A stretch of 64,000 nt of DNA, from assembly GCA_938088195.1 (NCBI GenBank), contig CALKEO010000037.1:19667-83666 (forward strand). Reading direction: 5' to 3'. The position numbers were made by a program, and so were the translations under genes. Every line of letters begins with the position of its first letter. Within the stretch, counting starts at the first letter, position 1. This document shows positions 27,574 through 36,857 of the stretch, piece by piece. The notes beneath the pieces were generated by a model. That model did not search any database. It had not been told where the DNA came from and saw only the letters and a list, made by a program, of their open reading frames with translations. The stretch is from an uncultured Flavobacteriaceae bacterium. Lineage in GTDB: Bacteria; Bacteroidota; Bacteroidia; Flavobacteriales; Flavobacteriaceae.

Positions 27574-28383
27574 ATGAATGGAAAAAAAGTACTTTTCGTC
27601 TCTTCTGAAGTTATACCATACCTTCCTAATAATGATATTTCGTCTTTGACATATAATTTACCGAAAATGGTTAATGCAAACGGTGGTCAAACTAGAATTT
27701 TTATTCCAAAATATGGAATAATCAACGAAAGACGTCATCAACTACACGAAGTTATTAGACTTTCTGGAATGAATTTAATTATTGATGATATTGATATGCC
27801 TTTAATAATTAAGGTAGCTTCTATCCCAAAAGAAAGAATGCAAGTTTATTTTATTGATAATGATGAATATTTCAAAAAAAGAGGAGTTAATGTAGATGAA
27901 AAGAAAAAGCTTTACAAAGACAATGATGAAAGAGCTATCTTTTTTGCAAAAGGTGTTGTAGAAACAATAAAAAAACTCAATTGGTCACCAGATATTATTC
28001 ATGTGCATGGATGGATAGCATCTATTTTGCCACTGTATTTAAAAGAGTATTACAAAGATGACCCAATATTCACAAATTCTAAAGTAGTTGTTTCAGTTTA
28101 TGGCAATGAAATTAGTGGAAGCTTAAACCCTAAAATGGTTAGTAAGATAAAATTTGATGAAATAGAAAGCGATACTTTAAGCGTCCTAGAAAAGCCCACT
28201 TATTTAGATTTATTTAAAAATGCAGTTCTCAACTCTGACGGAGTAGTCATCGCGTCTGATCAAACAGATCCATCTATTGTTGAACTTGCAAATGCCCAAA
28301 ACAAACCAGTTTTAAAATGTGGTTTTAAAGAAGGATTCAAAAAAGAGTACCTTGAATTTTATTCTTCAAAAATTCTAAGTTAA
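27574..28383 (+). CDS. Glycogen/starch synthase-like protein, single GT5 N-terminal domain
   Basis: The 269-residue protein corresponds only to the N-terminal half of GlgA-type GT5 enzymes, which are near 480 residues. Family features seen are KKVLFVSSEVIPY at the start, MVNANGGQTRIFIPKYG, and DIIHVHGWIASILPLYL (about 150). The ADP-glucose-binding KxGGL loop is not present at the expected place (NNDISSLTYNLP is found instead), and the whole C-terminal Rossmann domain is missing. Catalytic activity as a synthase is therefore doubtful. This short form occurs next to panC in other flavobacteria as far as I recall. Confidence 0.82.
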   Translation: MNGKKVLFVSSEVIPYLPNNDISSLTYNLPKMVNANGGQTRIFIPKYGIINERRHQLHEVIRLSGMNLIIDDIDMPLIIKVASIPKERMQVYFIDNDEYFKKRGVNVDEKKKLYKDNDERAIFFAKGVVETIKKLNWSPDIIHVHGWIASILPLYLKEYYKDDPIFTNSKVVVSVYGNEISGSLNPKMVSKIKFDEIESDTLSVLEKPTYLDLFKNAVLNSDGVVIASDQTDPSIVELANAQNKPVLKCGFKEGFKKEYLEFYSSKILS

Positions 28384-28390
28384 TAATTTG

Positions 28391-30199
28391 ATGAAATACT
28401 TTATAAAACTAATAGTTATACTTTTTATGTCATCTTGTAATAAAGATTACAATACTATAGGTACTAATTTGATTACGAATAAACCATTTGATACAAATAT
28501 TGAAGAAATTCCTCTTTTTGTAAAAATGAAAAAAATTCCCCCTTATGCTTTAAATCAAATTCAAACTTTTCAGTTGGGTACGTATAATGACAACATTTTT
28601 GGAAAATCTGAAGTTACTTTTCTATCACAGTTAACTATGGAAAGCGTTTCTCCTGTGTTTGGAATTTTTAATCAAGATGATGAAATTAACGGAGTGGATG
28701 ATAATATTGCAGCAATCCCCGAAGAAGAAACATTAAAAGATGTTTTTTTGGATATCCCTTTTTTCACAAATGTTGATGATGATGATAATGATGGAGTTAT
28801 AAATTTATATGATATTGATAGCAACGACCCTGAAAGTGATAGTGATGGCGATGGATTATCAGATATTTACGAGACTCAAATGGGCCAAAATCCTTTAAAT
28901 CCTGACACTGATGGTGATGGAATTTTAGATTCTGATGATGATGATTCGGTAAACCCTGATGCTGGCACTACTATTTACGAGTTAGATTCTCTAATGGGAA
29001 ATTCTAATGCTAAATTCAAACTAAAGGTAAGTGAGCTTGACTATTATCTAAGAGTTTTCGACCCAGCTTCAAATTTTGAACAATTTCAACAATATTATTC
29101 AAATAACGAAATCCCATCTAGTTTTTCTGGGACAGTATTGTTTGATGATGAGATAGAAATTAATTCAAAAGAGCTTGTCTTTTACAATGAGGATGATCCA
29201 GACACAACAGACCAAGATGAATCGGAAACTGTTAAAGAAAGGCTATCTCCTAGAATAAGAGTTTCTTTGGATAAAGGTTTTTTTCAAAAAAAAATTATAG
29301 ACAATGAGGGTTCTTCAAATTTGGAAAGTAACGAAAATTTAAAATTATTTTTAAAAGGGCTAGTTATCAAAGCTTATGATTTTTCTGATCCTTTAATGAT
29401 GATTCTAAATTTTAATGAAGCAGAAGTTAGACTAGTTTATGATTACAAAAAATATAATAAGAATGGTACGGATGATGATACGGATGATGACGTAATTGAT
29501 GATGTAGAATCTAATTATTCATTAAAAATGAATGGGTATAAATTAAATTCTGTTAAGAATGAGCCATATCCTGCAGCAATATATAACGCCATTTATGATA
29601 CAATTACTAACCCAAAGTCAGTTTATTTGAAAGGAGGTGCTGGAGTTATGGCAGAGATTGAACTTTTTAAAGATAGCGAAGGTATTGACGTTTTAGACAA
29701 AATAAAGTCAAAACAATGGTTAATTAATGAAGCTAATTTAACATTACATATTGATAAAGAAATGCTTTCTTCTAGCGGAGGGATTATTGAACCATCTAGA
29801 CTCTATTTATTTGATTTAAAAAGTCAAGCACCTTTAATTGATTACTTCATTGATAATTCAACTGGAAACAATAAAAATAATGATAAGATTTTTCATGGAG
29901 GTTTAATTGAACTAGACGATGATAAAAATGGATTAATGTATAAAATTAGAATTAGTGAACATATTAAAAATATCATTAGAAAAGATTCTACAAACTTAAA
30001 ATTAGGCCTAGTCGTTAGTTCAGACATATCAAATTCAATGAACACTGCAGTATTAGAATCTGAAACTATGAGTTTTACACCACTATCCTCAGCTATTAAT
30101 CCCTTAGGGACAGTACTTATTGGCCCAAGTCCTAGCGCAGAAAATTATGATAAACGAATGAGATTGAATTTATATTATACAGAAATTAATAACGATTAG
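28391..30199 (+). CDS. DUF4270 family lipoprotein with an inserted TSP3-like calcium-binding repeat
   Basis: The protein has a lipoprotein signal (FMSSCNKDYNTIG, cysteine near residue 15) followed by the DUF4270 N-terminal signature YNTIGTNLI. Residues about 127-191 are an Asp-rich block (DSDGDGLSDIYE, NPDTDGDGILDSDDDD) of the thrombospondin-type-3/OmpA calcium-binding kind, set inside the beta-rich DUF4270 region. A second short Asp cluster, DDDTDDDVIDDVE, lies near residue 365. Surface location is likely; function is unknown. The ORF track begins at a TTG one codon earlier; the ATG at 28391 is better. It lies eight bases after the GT5-like gene. Confidence 0.8.
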   Translation: MKYFIKLIVILFMSSCNKDYNTIGTNLITNKPFDTNIEEIPLFVKMKKIPPYALNQIQTFQLGTYNDNIFGKSEVTFLSQLTMESVSPVFGIFNQDDEINGVDDNIAAIPEEETLKDVFLDIPFFTNVDDDDNDGVINLYDIDSNDPESDSDGDGLSDIYETQMGQNPLNPDTDGDGILDSDDDDSVNPDAGTTIYELDSLMGNSNAKFKLKVSELDYYLRVFDPASNFEQFQQYYSNNEIPSSFSGTVLFDDEIEINSKELVFYNEDDPDTTDQDESETVKERLSPRIRVSLDKGFFQKKIIDNEGSSNLESNENLKLFLKGLVIKAYDFSDPLMMILNFNEAEVRLVYDYKKYNKNGTDDDTDDDVIDDVESNYSLKMNGYKLNSVKNEPYPAAIYNAIYDTITNPKSVYLKGGAGVMAEIELFKDSEGIDVLDKIKSKQWLINEANLTLHIDKEMLSSSGGIIEPSRLYLFDLKSQAPLIDYFIDNSTGNNKNNDKIFHGGLIELDDDKNGLMYKIRISEHIKNIIRKDSTNLKLGLVVSSDISNSMNTAVLESETMSFTPLSSAINPLGTVLIGPSPSAENYDKRMRLNLYYTEINND

Positions 30200-30340
30200 A
30201 ATTTCTTTTTTATAAAATTGATATTGATAATCTTGGAAATGGAATTATAACTATTCTATTTAATGTATTGATTAAACAAATTTTTAATTTCTCTCTTTTC
30301 CATGAGTTAACTGTAAAAATAATACAGAGTTCATTTATTA

Positions 30341-31786
30341 TTATAATTTTTTTCTAAGTCTAGCGACTGGACAGCCAATCATTTCTCTGTATTTTGCAAC
30401 TGTTCTCCTTGCTATTGGATATCCTTTAAGGTTTATTAATTTGGTAAGTTGTTCATCGGTCAGTGGTTTGGACTTATTTTCACTTTCAATAATAATTTTT
30501 AATTCTTTTTTAATTTCTATAGTTGACACTTCAACTCCTTCATCATTAACTATTCCCTCAGAAAAAAAAGATTTTATCAACTTAGTTCCGTATGGACAAT
30601 CGACATATTTACTATTAGCAACTCTAGAAACAGTAGAAATATCCATTTGAATTTTTTCTGCAATATCTTTTAGAATCATTGGCTTTAATTTACTCTCATC
30701 CCCTGAAAGAAAGTATTCTTGTTGAAAAGTCATTATAGCATTCATTGTCAATAATAACGTTTGATTTCTTTGATTTATAGCGTCAATAAACCATTTAGCA
30801 GCATCTAGTTTTTGTTTTATAAATATTACAGCATCTTTTTGAGATTTAGATACTTTGTTAGTCTCTTTATAGCCACTAAGCATGTTTTTATATTCGTTTG
30901 AAACATGAAGTTCTGGGGCATTTCTTGAATTTAAAGTTAGGTTTAATTTATTTTCAATAATTTCGACTTTGAAGTCAGGGATTATACTAGAATTTATTTT
31001 AGTTGTTTCTGAAAATGCAGCTCCTGGTTTTGGATTTAATTTCTCAATTTCCTTGATTGCTTTTTTTAAAATTTCTTCATTGATATTAAGTTTTAAAATA
31101 ATCTTTTTGTAATGTTTTTTAATAAACATATCAAAATTGTTATCAATAATTCTAATTGCTGTGTCAACACTTTGAGAAGATTTTTTTCTTTTTAATTGAA
31201 TAGAAAGACATTCTTGTAAATTTCTTGCACCAACACCTGGGGGATCAAGTAAATGAATAGTTTGAAGTATTCTCTCCACGGACTTTTTATCAGAGTAAAT
31301 ACCCAGCGTAAATGCTAAATCATCTACAATATCCATAAGATCCCTTCTTATATAACCTGTGTGATCAATACTTCCAACTAAAAAATAAGCTATTTCAAGA
31401 TCGGAGTCATTAAAAGTAAATGTTTGAAGTTGAGTTTTAACAAATTCATTAAAACTCACGCCGGAAACAAAAGGAATGTCTTTTTGTTCATCATCTGCAC
31501 TATAATTATTAGATTTTAACTTGTAATCGGGAATATCGTCATCGCTTAAGTAATCTTCAACATTAATCTCTTCCTCAAATTCTTTTTCATCTTTAAAATC
31601 CTCTGAATCTTCTTGTAATATATTTTCTTCATTTTCTTTGCCAACTTCCAAAGCAGGGTTTTCTTCAATTTCTCTCGATAAACGTTGCTCAAGTTCTTGT
31701 ACAGGAAGTTGGATCAATTTCATCAACTGAATTTGTTGAGGAGATAATTTTTGTGATAATTTTAATTGTAAACGTTGGTTAAGCAT
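30341..31786 (-). CDS. rpoN: RNA polymerase sigma-54 factor RpoN
   Basis: Sigma-54 directs RNA polymerase to -24/-12 promoters and needs an AAA+ activator. The 481-residue protein has the Gln/Leu-rich region I (LKLSQKLSPQQIQLMKLIQLP), an acidic region II (about 45-90), a core-binding region, a helix-turn-helix segment DISTVSRVANSKYV (about 385), and the RpoN box ARRTVAKYREM near the C-terminus. No enhancer-binding activator lies in the window. The gene converges with the DUF4270 gene across a 141-bp gap. Confidence 0.96.
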   Translation of the reverse strand: MLNQRLQLKLSQKLSPQQIQLMKLIQLPVQELEQRLSREIEENPALEVGKENEENILQEDSEDFKDEKEFEEEINVEDYLSDDDIPDYKLKSNNYSADDEQKDIPFVSGVSFNEFVKTQLQTFTFNDSDLEIAYFLVGSIDHTGYIRRDLMDIVDDLAFTLGIYSDKKSVERILQTIHLLDPPGVGARNLQECLSIQLKRKKSSQSVDTAIRIIDNNFDMFIKKHYKKIILKLNINEEILKKAIKEIEKLNPKPGAAFSETTKINSSIIPDFKVEIIENKLNLTLNSRNAPELHVSNEYKNMLSGYKETNKVSKSQKDAVIFIKQKLDAAKWFIDAINQRNQTLLLTMNAIMTFQQEYFLSGDESKLKPMILKDIAEKIQMDISTVSRVANSKYVDCPYGTKLIKSFFSEGIVNDEGVEVSTIEIKKELKIIIESENKSKPLTDEQLTKLINLKGYPIARRTVAKYREMIGCPVARLRKKL

Positions 31787-31840
31787 TTAAAATTTTATTC
31801 AAATAAAAATACGAAAAACACTATTAAAGAAAATAAAGAT

Positions 31841-33274
31841 TTAAAACTCTGCGCTTTTAGGTGTTCTAGGAAAAGGTATAACATCTCTAATATTTGACAT
31901 TCCAGTAGCAAATAAAATTAATCTTTCAAGACCAAGACCAAAACCGCTGTGTTTGACTGTTCCATATTTTCTCAAGTCTAGGTACCACCAAAGTTCTTTT
32001 TCTTCAATATTTAAGTCTTTAATTCTAGATTTTAAAACATCTAGTCTTTCTTCACGCTGAGACCCTCCAACTATTTCACCAATTCCTGGAAATAAAATAT
32101 CCATTGCTTTTACTGTCTTACCGTCTTCATTCATTCTCATATAAAAAGCTTTAATTTTTGCAGGGTAATTGTAAATAATTACTGGTTTTTTGAAATGTTT
32201 TTCTACTAAAAAACGCTCATGTTCACTTTGGAGATCTACACCCCACTCTAAAATAGGAAATTTGAATCTTTTCTTCTTATTTGGTTTAGAATTTTTTAAT
32301 ATCTCGAAAGCTTCAGAATAAGTTATTTTTTTAAAATCATTATTAACAACAAAATTTAATCGTTCAATTAAACTTAATTCATTTCTTTCAATCATTGGCT
32401 TAGATTTATCTTCATCTATTAGCCTTTGATTTAAAAAATCTAAATCTTCTTTACATTCATTAATAAGATCTTTAATAACAGATTTTATAAACTCCTCTGC
32501 TAATTTCATATTGTCATTTAAATCATAAAATGCCATTTCAGGTTCAATCATCCAGAATTCTGCTAAATGTCTAGATGTGTTGGAATTTTCTGCTCTAAAA
32601 GTTGGCCCAAAAGTATAAACCTTTCCAAGACCCATTGCTAAACTTTCTGCTTCAAGTTGACCAGAAACAGTGAGGTTTGTTTCTTTACCAAAAAAATCCT
32701 CGTTATAATTGACTTTTTGATCCTTGTCTAATGATGACTTATTTATATCTAAAGTAGTTACTTTAAACATTTCCCCGGCACCTTCGGCATCGCTACCTGT
32801 AATAATAGGAGTATTTACATAAAAGAACCCTTTTTCTTTAAAATACTTATGAATAGCAAATGATAAATTTGACCTTATTCTCATAATTGAGCTAAAAGTG
32901 TTAGTTCTTACTCTTAAATGAGCATTATCCCTTAAAAATTCTAATGAGTGTTTTTTAGGCTGTATAGGATAAGAATCTACATCGCATTCACCTAAGATTT
33001 CTATTTTGGTTACTTTAATTTCTGTTTTTTGACCTTTACCTAAACTTTCTTTGAGTAAACCTTCAATTTTAATGGACGCACCAGTGTTGATTTTAGAAAG
33101 AATTTTTTCATCAGTATTTTCAAAATCAACTACACATTGAATATTTTCTGAACACGAACCGTCGTTAAGGGAAATAAATCTATTTGCTCTGAAAGTTTTA
33201 ACCCATCCTTTAATGAAAACCATTTGAGAATTAGCATTTTCTTTTAATAAACTTTTTACTGTGGGACTATTCAT
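31841..33274 (-). CDS. asnS: Asparagine--tRNA ligase
   Basis: AsnRS charges tRNA-Asn. The 477-residue protein has an N-terminal OB-fold anticodon-binding domain (about 1-110) and a class II catalytic core with TFGPTFRAENSNTSRHLAEFWMIEPE (motif 2, about 220-245) and GFGLGLERLILFATG (motif 3, about 447). The segment RHLAEFWMIEPE distinguishes AsnRS from AspRS. It lies 43 bp downstream of frr. Confidence 0.95.
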   Translation of the reverse strand: MNSPTVKSLLKENANSQMVFIKGWVKTFRANRFISLNDGSCSENIQCVVDFENTDEKILSKINTGASIKIEGLLKESLGKGQKTEIKVTKIEILGECDVDSYPIQPKKHSLEFLRDNAHLRVRTNTFSSIMRIRSNLSFAIHKYFKEKGFFYVNTPIITGSDAEGAGEMFKVTTLDINKSSLDKDQKVNYNEDFFGKETNLTVSGQLEAESLAMGLGKVYTFGPTFRAENSNTSRHLAEFWMIEPEMAFYDLNDNMKLAEEFIKSVIKDLINECKEDLDFLNQRLIDEDKSKPMIERNELSLIERLNFVVNNDFKKITYSEAFEILKNSKPNKKKRFKFPILEWGVDLQSEHERFLVEKHFKKPVIIYNYPAKIKAFYMRMNEDGKTVKAMDILFPGIGEIVGGSQREERLDVLKSRIKDLNIEEKELWWYLDLRKYGTVKHSGFGLGLERLILFATGMSNIRDVIPFPRTPKSAEF

Positions 33275-33317
33275 GTTAGAACAAAGAATTAAAAATTAAA
33301 TATAATGCTATTAAAAA

Positions 33318-33869
33318 TTAAACTGAAAGAATTTCCTTTTCTTTAATTAAATAAATTTTATCAATTTTCGAAATATATTCATCAGTTAAATCTTGAATAT
33401 TACTTTCAGAGATAGATTTTTGGTCAAGAGAAACTTCACATTTTTTTATTTCATTATTAGCATCTTTTCTAGAATTTCGTATGCTGATTTTAGCTTTTTC
33501 AATTTCAGATTTTGAAATTTTCACTAGTTCTTTTCTTCTTTCTTCTGTCAAGGGTGGAATTGTAATAATTATTGATTCACCATTGTTCATTGGATTGAAA
33601 CCTAAATTTGCAATCATAATTGCCTTTTCTATTTCTTGTAATTTATCTTTTTCCCAAGGCTGAATTGAAATTGTTTGAGCATCAGGCGTATTTATATTAG
33701 AAATTTGGGATAGAGGTGTAAGAGAACCATAATAATCTAGCTTAACACTAGCTAACATGGATGGGTTTGCTTTACCAGCCCTAATGTTTAATAGTTCTCT
33801 TTCTAAATGATCTATAGAATCCTCCATAGATTCTTTACATGCTTCAATAATAAATTCAATTTCTTCCAA
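33318..33869 (-). CDS. frr: Ribosome recycling factor
   Basis: RRF separates ribosome and mRNA after termination, together with EF-G. The 183-residue protein has the family segments LERELLNIRAGKANPSML, LDYYGSLTPLSQISNI, QPWEKDKLQEIEKAI and IPPLTEERRKELVKI. The length is normal. It starts six bases after pyrH ends, giving the order pyrH-frr. Confidence 0.96.
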   Translation of the reverse strand: MEEIEFIIEACKESMEDSIDHLERELLNIRAGKANPSMLASVKLDYYGSLTPLSQISNINTPDAQTISIQPWEKDKLQEIEKAIMIANLGFNPMNNGESIIITIPPLTEERRKELVKISKSEIEKAKISIRNSRKDANNEIKKCEVSLDQKSISESNIQDLTDEYISKIDKIYLIKEKEILSV

Positions 33870-33875
33870 AATATC

Positions 33876-34580
33876 TTAATTTACAGTTGTCCCAACTTTA
33901 TTCCCTTTAACTAACTTCAATAAATTTCCTTTAACATTCATATTAAAGACAATAATTGGTAAGTTATTTTCCTGACTTAAAGTAAATGCAGTAGAATCCA
34001 TAATTTTCAAGTTTTTATCTAATACATTTTGAAATGATATGGAATCAAATTTTATTGCGTTTTTATTTTTTTCAGGGTCAGAATCATAAATACCATCTAC
34101 TCTAGTCCCCTTTAAAATTACATCTGCATTAATTTCTATCGCCCGTAATACAGCAGCAGAATCAGTGGTAAAAAAAGGATTTCCTGTGCCGCCTCCAAAA
34201 ATAACAACACGCTTCTTTTCTAAATGACGAACTGCTTTTCTTTTAATGTATGGCTCTGCTACTGCTTCAATTTTAATAGCTGTCTGTAGCCTTGTTTGTA
34301 CATGATTTTCTTCAAGAGCACTTTGTAAAGCTAATCCATTGATGACCGTTGCTAGCATTCCCATATAATCAGCCTGAACTCTATCCATCCCGTTGCTAGC
34401 GGCCGAAACACCTCTGAAAATATTTCCACCACCTATTACAATTGCAACTTCAAGTCCATAATCAATTATAGACTTAATTTCTTTTGCATATTGAGAAATT
34501 CTAGCTGGATCAATTCCATAATCTCTTTCTCCAAGTAAAGCTTCCCCACTTAATTTTAATAAAATTCTTTTGTAAGACAT
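33876..34580 (-). CDS. pyrH: UMP kinase PyrH
   Basis: PyrH phosphorylates UMP to UDP. The 234-residue protein is of the amino-acid-kinase fold, with [14 protein letters not shown] at the N-terminus, [10 protein letters not shown] (about 48), the UMP-binding [21 protein letters not shown], and [15 protein letters not shown]. The length is normal. A -7 promoter box lies 15 bases before the ATG, so pyrH-frr can be transcribed apart from rpsB-tsf. Confidence 0.96.
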   Translation of the reverse strand: MSYKRILLKLSGEALLGERDYGIDPARISQYAKEIKSIIDYGLEVAIVIGGGNIFRGVSAASNGMDRVQADYMGMLATVINGLALQSALEENHVQTRLQTAIKIEAVAEPYIKRKAVRHLEKKRVVIFGGGTGNPFFTTDSAAVLRAIEINADVILKGTRVDGIYDSDPEKNKNAIKFDSISFQNVLDKNLKIMDSTAFTLSQENNLPIIVFNMNVKGNLLKLVKGNKVGTTVN

Positions 34581-34595
34581 CGATGATTATTTAGG

Positions 34596-34603
34596 CAAAT
34601 ATA
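34596..34603 (-). promoter_or_regulatory. Promoter -7 box of pyrH-frr
   Basis: On the minus strand this reads TATATTTG followed by CC, an exact TAnnTTTG match 15 bases before the pyrH ATG. It lies in the 69-bp gap between tsf and pyrH. A -33 box at standard spacing is not obvious. Confidence 0.5.
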
Positions 34604-34649
34604 ACCAATGATTTTAGAATTTATAAAAACCAATTTAGATAATAAGGAA

Positions 34650-35474
34650 TTAAACTAAAGCAACTCTTTTGAATCCTGTTATGTTAAGATTCGAGTCATT
34701 CATTTTAACATATGTAGCAACGCTTTGTTTTCCATCTTTAATAAAATCTTGATTAACTAGCGTATTATCTTTAAAGAATCTTTTTAATTTACCTTTGGCT
34801 ATATTATCTAACATGCCTTCAGGCTTACCCTCTTGTCTAAGCTGGTCTTTAGCTATCTCAATTTCTTTATCAATTGTACTTTGATCTACACCGTTTTCAT
34901 CAAGAGCAATTGGATTCATAGCTGCAGCTTGCATAGCTACGTTTTTAGCAATCTCCTCAATTCCATTAGAGGAACTAGAGAATCCTGAAAGAGTTGCAAT
35001 TTTATTTCCTGCATGAATATACTTTCCAACATAAGCAGCAGATAACTTTTCAAAATTACCAATCACTAATTTTTCTCCAATAACACCAGTCTGTTGAACT
35101 AATTTTTCACTAACAGTCATTGAATCAATTGTAGAATTTAGAAATTCTTCAATTGAATTACTACTCAATGCTAAATTAGCAAATTCATTTGCTAAAGAAA
35201 TAAATCCATCATTTTTGGCTACAAAATCAGTTTCACAATTCAAAGATATAATAACTCCATTTTGACAATCGCTATCAACTTTTGCAATTACAGCACCTTC
35301 AGACGATTCTCTTTCAGCTCTTTTCGCAGCAACTTTTTGCCCTTTTTTTCTGAGAATTTCAATAGCAAGATCAAAGTCTCCATTGGATTCAACTAAAGCA
35401 TTTTTACAATCCATTATACCGGCTCCCGACATTTTTCTTAATTTATTAACTTCAGACGCGCTAATTTTAGTCAT
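34650..35474 (-). CDS. tsf: Elongation factor Ts
   Basis: EF-Ts exchanges GDP for GTP on EF-Tu. The 274-residue protein begins with the UBA-like N-terminal domain containing VNKLRKMSGAGIMDCKNAL, followed by KKGQKVAAKRAERESSEG and the core segment LNCETDFVAKNDGF (TDFVA motif, about residues 78-84). The length matches the family. It follows rpsB after five bases, the usual rpsB-tsf pair. Confidence 0.96.
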   Translation of the reverse strand: MTKISASEVNKLRKMSGAGIMDCKNALVESNGDFDLAIEILRKKGQKVAAKRAERESSEGAVIAKVDSDCQNGVIISLNCETDFVAKNDGFISLANEFANLALSSNSIEEFLNSTIDSMTVSEKLVQQTGVIGEKLVIGNFEKLSAAYVGKYIHAGNKIATLSGFSSSSNGIEEIAKNVAMQAAAMNPIALDENGVDQSTIDKEIEIAKDQLRQEGKPEGMLDNIAKGKLKRFFKDNTLVNQDFIKDGKQSVATYVKMNDSNLNITGFKRVALV

Positions 35475-35479
35475 AATTA

Positions 35480-36322
35480 TTATTCTTTATTTGTTATTTT
35501 TTTTCTAACTCTTTTCTTTTTTTCCGCTGGCTTGGTGTCTTCAGATGTGATGTCTTCTTTTTTGTCAGTTTTTTTAGATAAATCAGCTTCGCTTTCTTCT
35601 TTTTCTTTAATTACTTCGGCTTCTTCTTTTTCTTTTTTTCTTTCACTTAGTCCAGAAGATATTGCTTCAGAAATATGAGACAGTATCAAATCAATGGACT
35701 TAGAAGCATCATCATTTGATGGGATCGCATAATCAACTTCTCTTGGATCACAATTTGTGTCAACCATAGCGAAAATTGGAATATTTAATTTTTGAGCTTC
35801 TCTAACAGCAATATGCTCTCTTCTTATGTCCACAACGAATAAAGCTCCTGGAAGACGGGTCATTTCAGAAATTGATCCTAAGTTTTTTTCAAGTTTAGCC
35901 CTTAATCTATCAATTTGTAATTTTTCTTTTTTAGAAAGGGTTTCAAATGTCCCATCTTGTTTTGTTCTGTCAATTGCAGACATTTTTTTTACCGCTTTTC
36001 TAATAGTTACAAAATTAGTTAGCATTCCTCCTGGCCATCTTTCGGTAATGTAAGGCATATTAACATTAGAAGCTACTTTGGAAACTATTTCTTTAGCTTG
36101 TTTTTTTGTAGCAACAAATAAAATTTTTCTACCAGAAAGCGCAATTTTGTTTAAAGCTTGGATGCTTTCTTCAATTTTAGACGCAGTTTTGTAAAGGTTA
36201 ATAATATGGATTCCATTTTTCTCCATAAATATATAAGGAGCCATGTTAGGATTCCACTTTCGTGTAAGGTGTCCAAAATGTACACCCGCCTCTAGTAAAG
36301 GCTTGATTTTAATTTTTGTCAT
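35480..36322 (-). CDS. rpsB: 30S ribosomal protein S2 with a charged C-terminal tail
   Basis: The S2 body covers about residues 1-225, with AGVHFGHLTRKWNPNMAPYIF at the N-terminus, the segment VATKKQAKEIV, RWPGGMLTNF and DTNCDPREVDYAIPSNDDA. The C-terminal tail of roughly 50 residues is low-complexity Lys/Glu-rich sequence (EKEEAEVIKEKEESEADL and on), which lengthens the protein to 280 residues. Such tails occur in S2 of Bacteroidota. It follows rpsI after a 145-bp gap that holds a small hairpin. Confidence 0.96.
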   Translation of the reverse strand: MTKIKIKPLLEAGVHFGHLTRKWNPNMAPYIFMEKNGIHIINLYKTASKIEESIQALNKIALSGRKILFVATKKQAKEIVSKVASNVNMPYITERWPGGMLTNFVTIRKAVKKMSAIDRTKQDGTFETLSKKEKLQIDRLRAKLEKNLGSISEMTRLPGALFVVDIRREHIAVREAQKLNIPIFAMVDTNCDPREVDYAIPSNDDASKSIDLILSHISEAISSGLSERKKEKEEAEVIKEKEESEADLSKKTDKKEDITSEDTKPAEKKKRVRKKITNKE

Positions 36323-36398
36323 TTTTTTTAGTTTACGTTCCGTATGATTAGCAATAAATAGTACTGTGATATCTTATTTATTTAGATGCTAAACTAAT

Positions 36399-36413
36399 TT
36401 TCGCATTGCGAAA
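36399..36413 (-). other. Small inverted repeat in the rpsI-rpsB gap
   Basis: The sequence TTTCGC-ATT-GCGAAA forms a perfect 6-bp stem with a 3-base loop, within the 145-bp gap between rpsI and rpsB. It is not followed by a run of T on the minus strand, so it does not look like an ordinary terminator. I find no clear TAnnTTTG box for rpsB in this gap. A second small stem TACG-GAA-CGTA lies just before the rpsB ATG. A leader element that regulates S2 is possible. Confidence 0.35.
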
Positions 36414-36467
36414 TACGACAACAGGTTAATTTCAATATTAATATGAACATAATTCCAATCGAAAAAA

Positions 36468-36854
36468 TTATCTTTTCGAAAATTGGAACTTTTTTCTTGC
36501 TTTTTTTTGACCAAACTTTTTTCTTTCCACCATTCGAGGATCACGAGTCAATAGACCTTCTTTTTTAAGTATGGGACGATTATCCTCGCTGATTTCACAT
36601 AAAGCTCTGGAAATAGCCAATCTAATTGATTCTGCTTGACCATTAACACCTCCACCATAAACGTTTACTTTAAGATTGAAAGTAGAAAGATTATCGGTTA
36701 ATTCTAATGGCTTGATTATTTTTGACTGTAATGCTTCAGTTGGGAAGTATTCGTTAAGAGCTTTACCATTAACAGTGTGCTTTTGGTTTCCTTTAGATAA
36801 GTAAACTCTTGCAACTGATGTTTTTCTTCTACCTATTTTGTGAATTACTTCCAT
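36468..36854 (-). CDS. rpsI: 30S ribosomal protein S9
   Basis: The 128-residue protein has the S9 signature segments IGRRKTSVARVYLSKG, VYGGGVNGQAESIRLAISRAL and the C-terminal basic tail LLTRDPRMVERKKFGQKKARKKFQFSKR, whose end reaches toward the tRNA at the P site. It follows rplM after three bases. This is the usual rplM-rpsI pair. Confidence 0.97.
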   Translation of the reverse strand: MEVIHKIGRRKTSVARVYLSKGNQKHTVNGKALNEYFPTEALQSKIIKPLELTDNLSTFNLKVNVYGGGVNGQAESIRLAISRALCEISEDNRPILKKEGLLTRDPRMVERKKFGQKKARKKFQFSKR

Positions 36855-36857
36855 AAA

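Noticed and set aside
30200-30340. The 141-bp gap between DUF4270 and rpoN, searched for a small gene or terminator.
   Set aside because: No frame of useful length and no convincing stem-loop followed by a T run on either strand.
35480-35660. Repetitive Lys/Glu-coding stretch at the 3' end of rpsB, considered as a repeat element.
   Set aside because: It is a low-complexity ribosomal protein tail, irregular at the DNA level, not a tandem repeat or CRISPR-like array.
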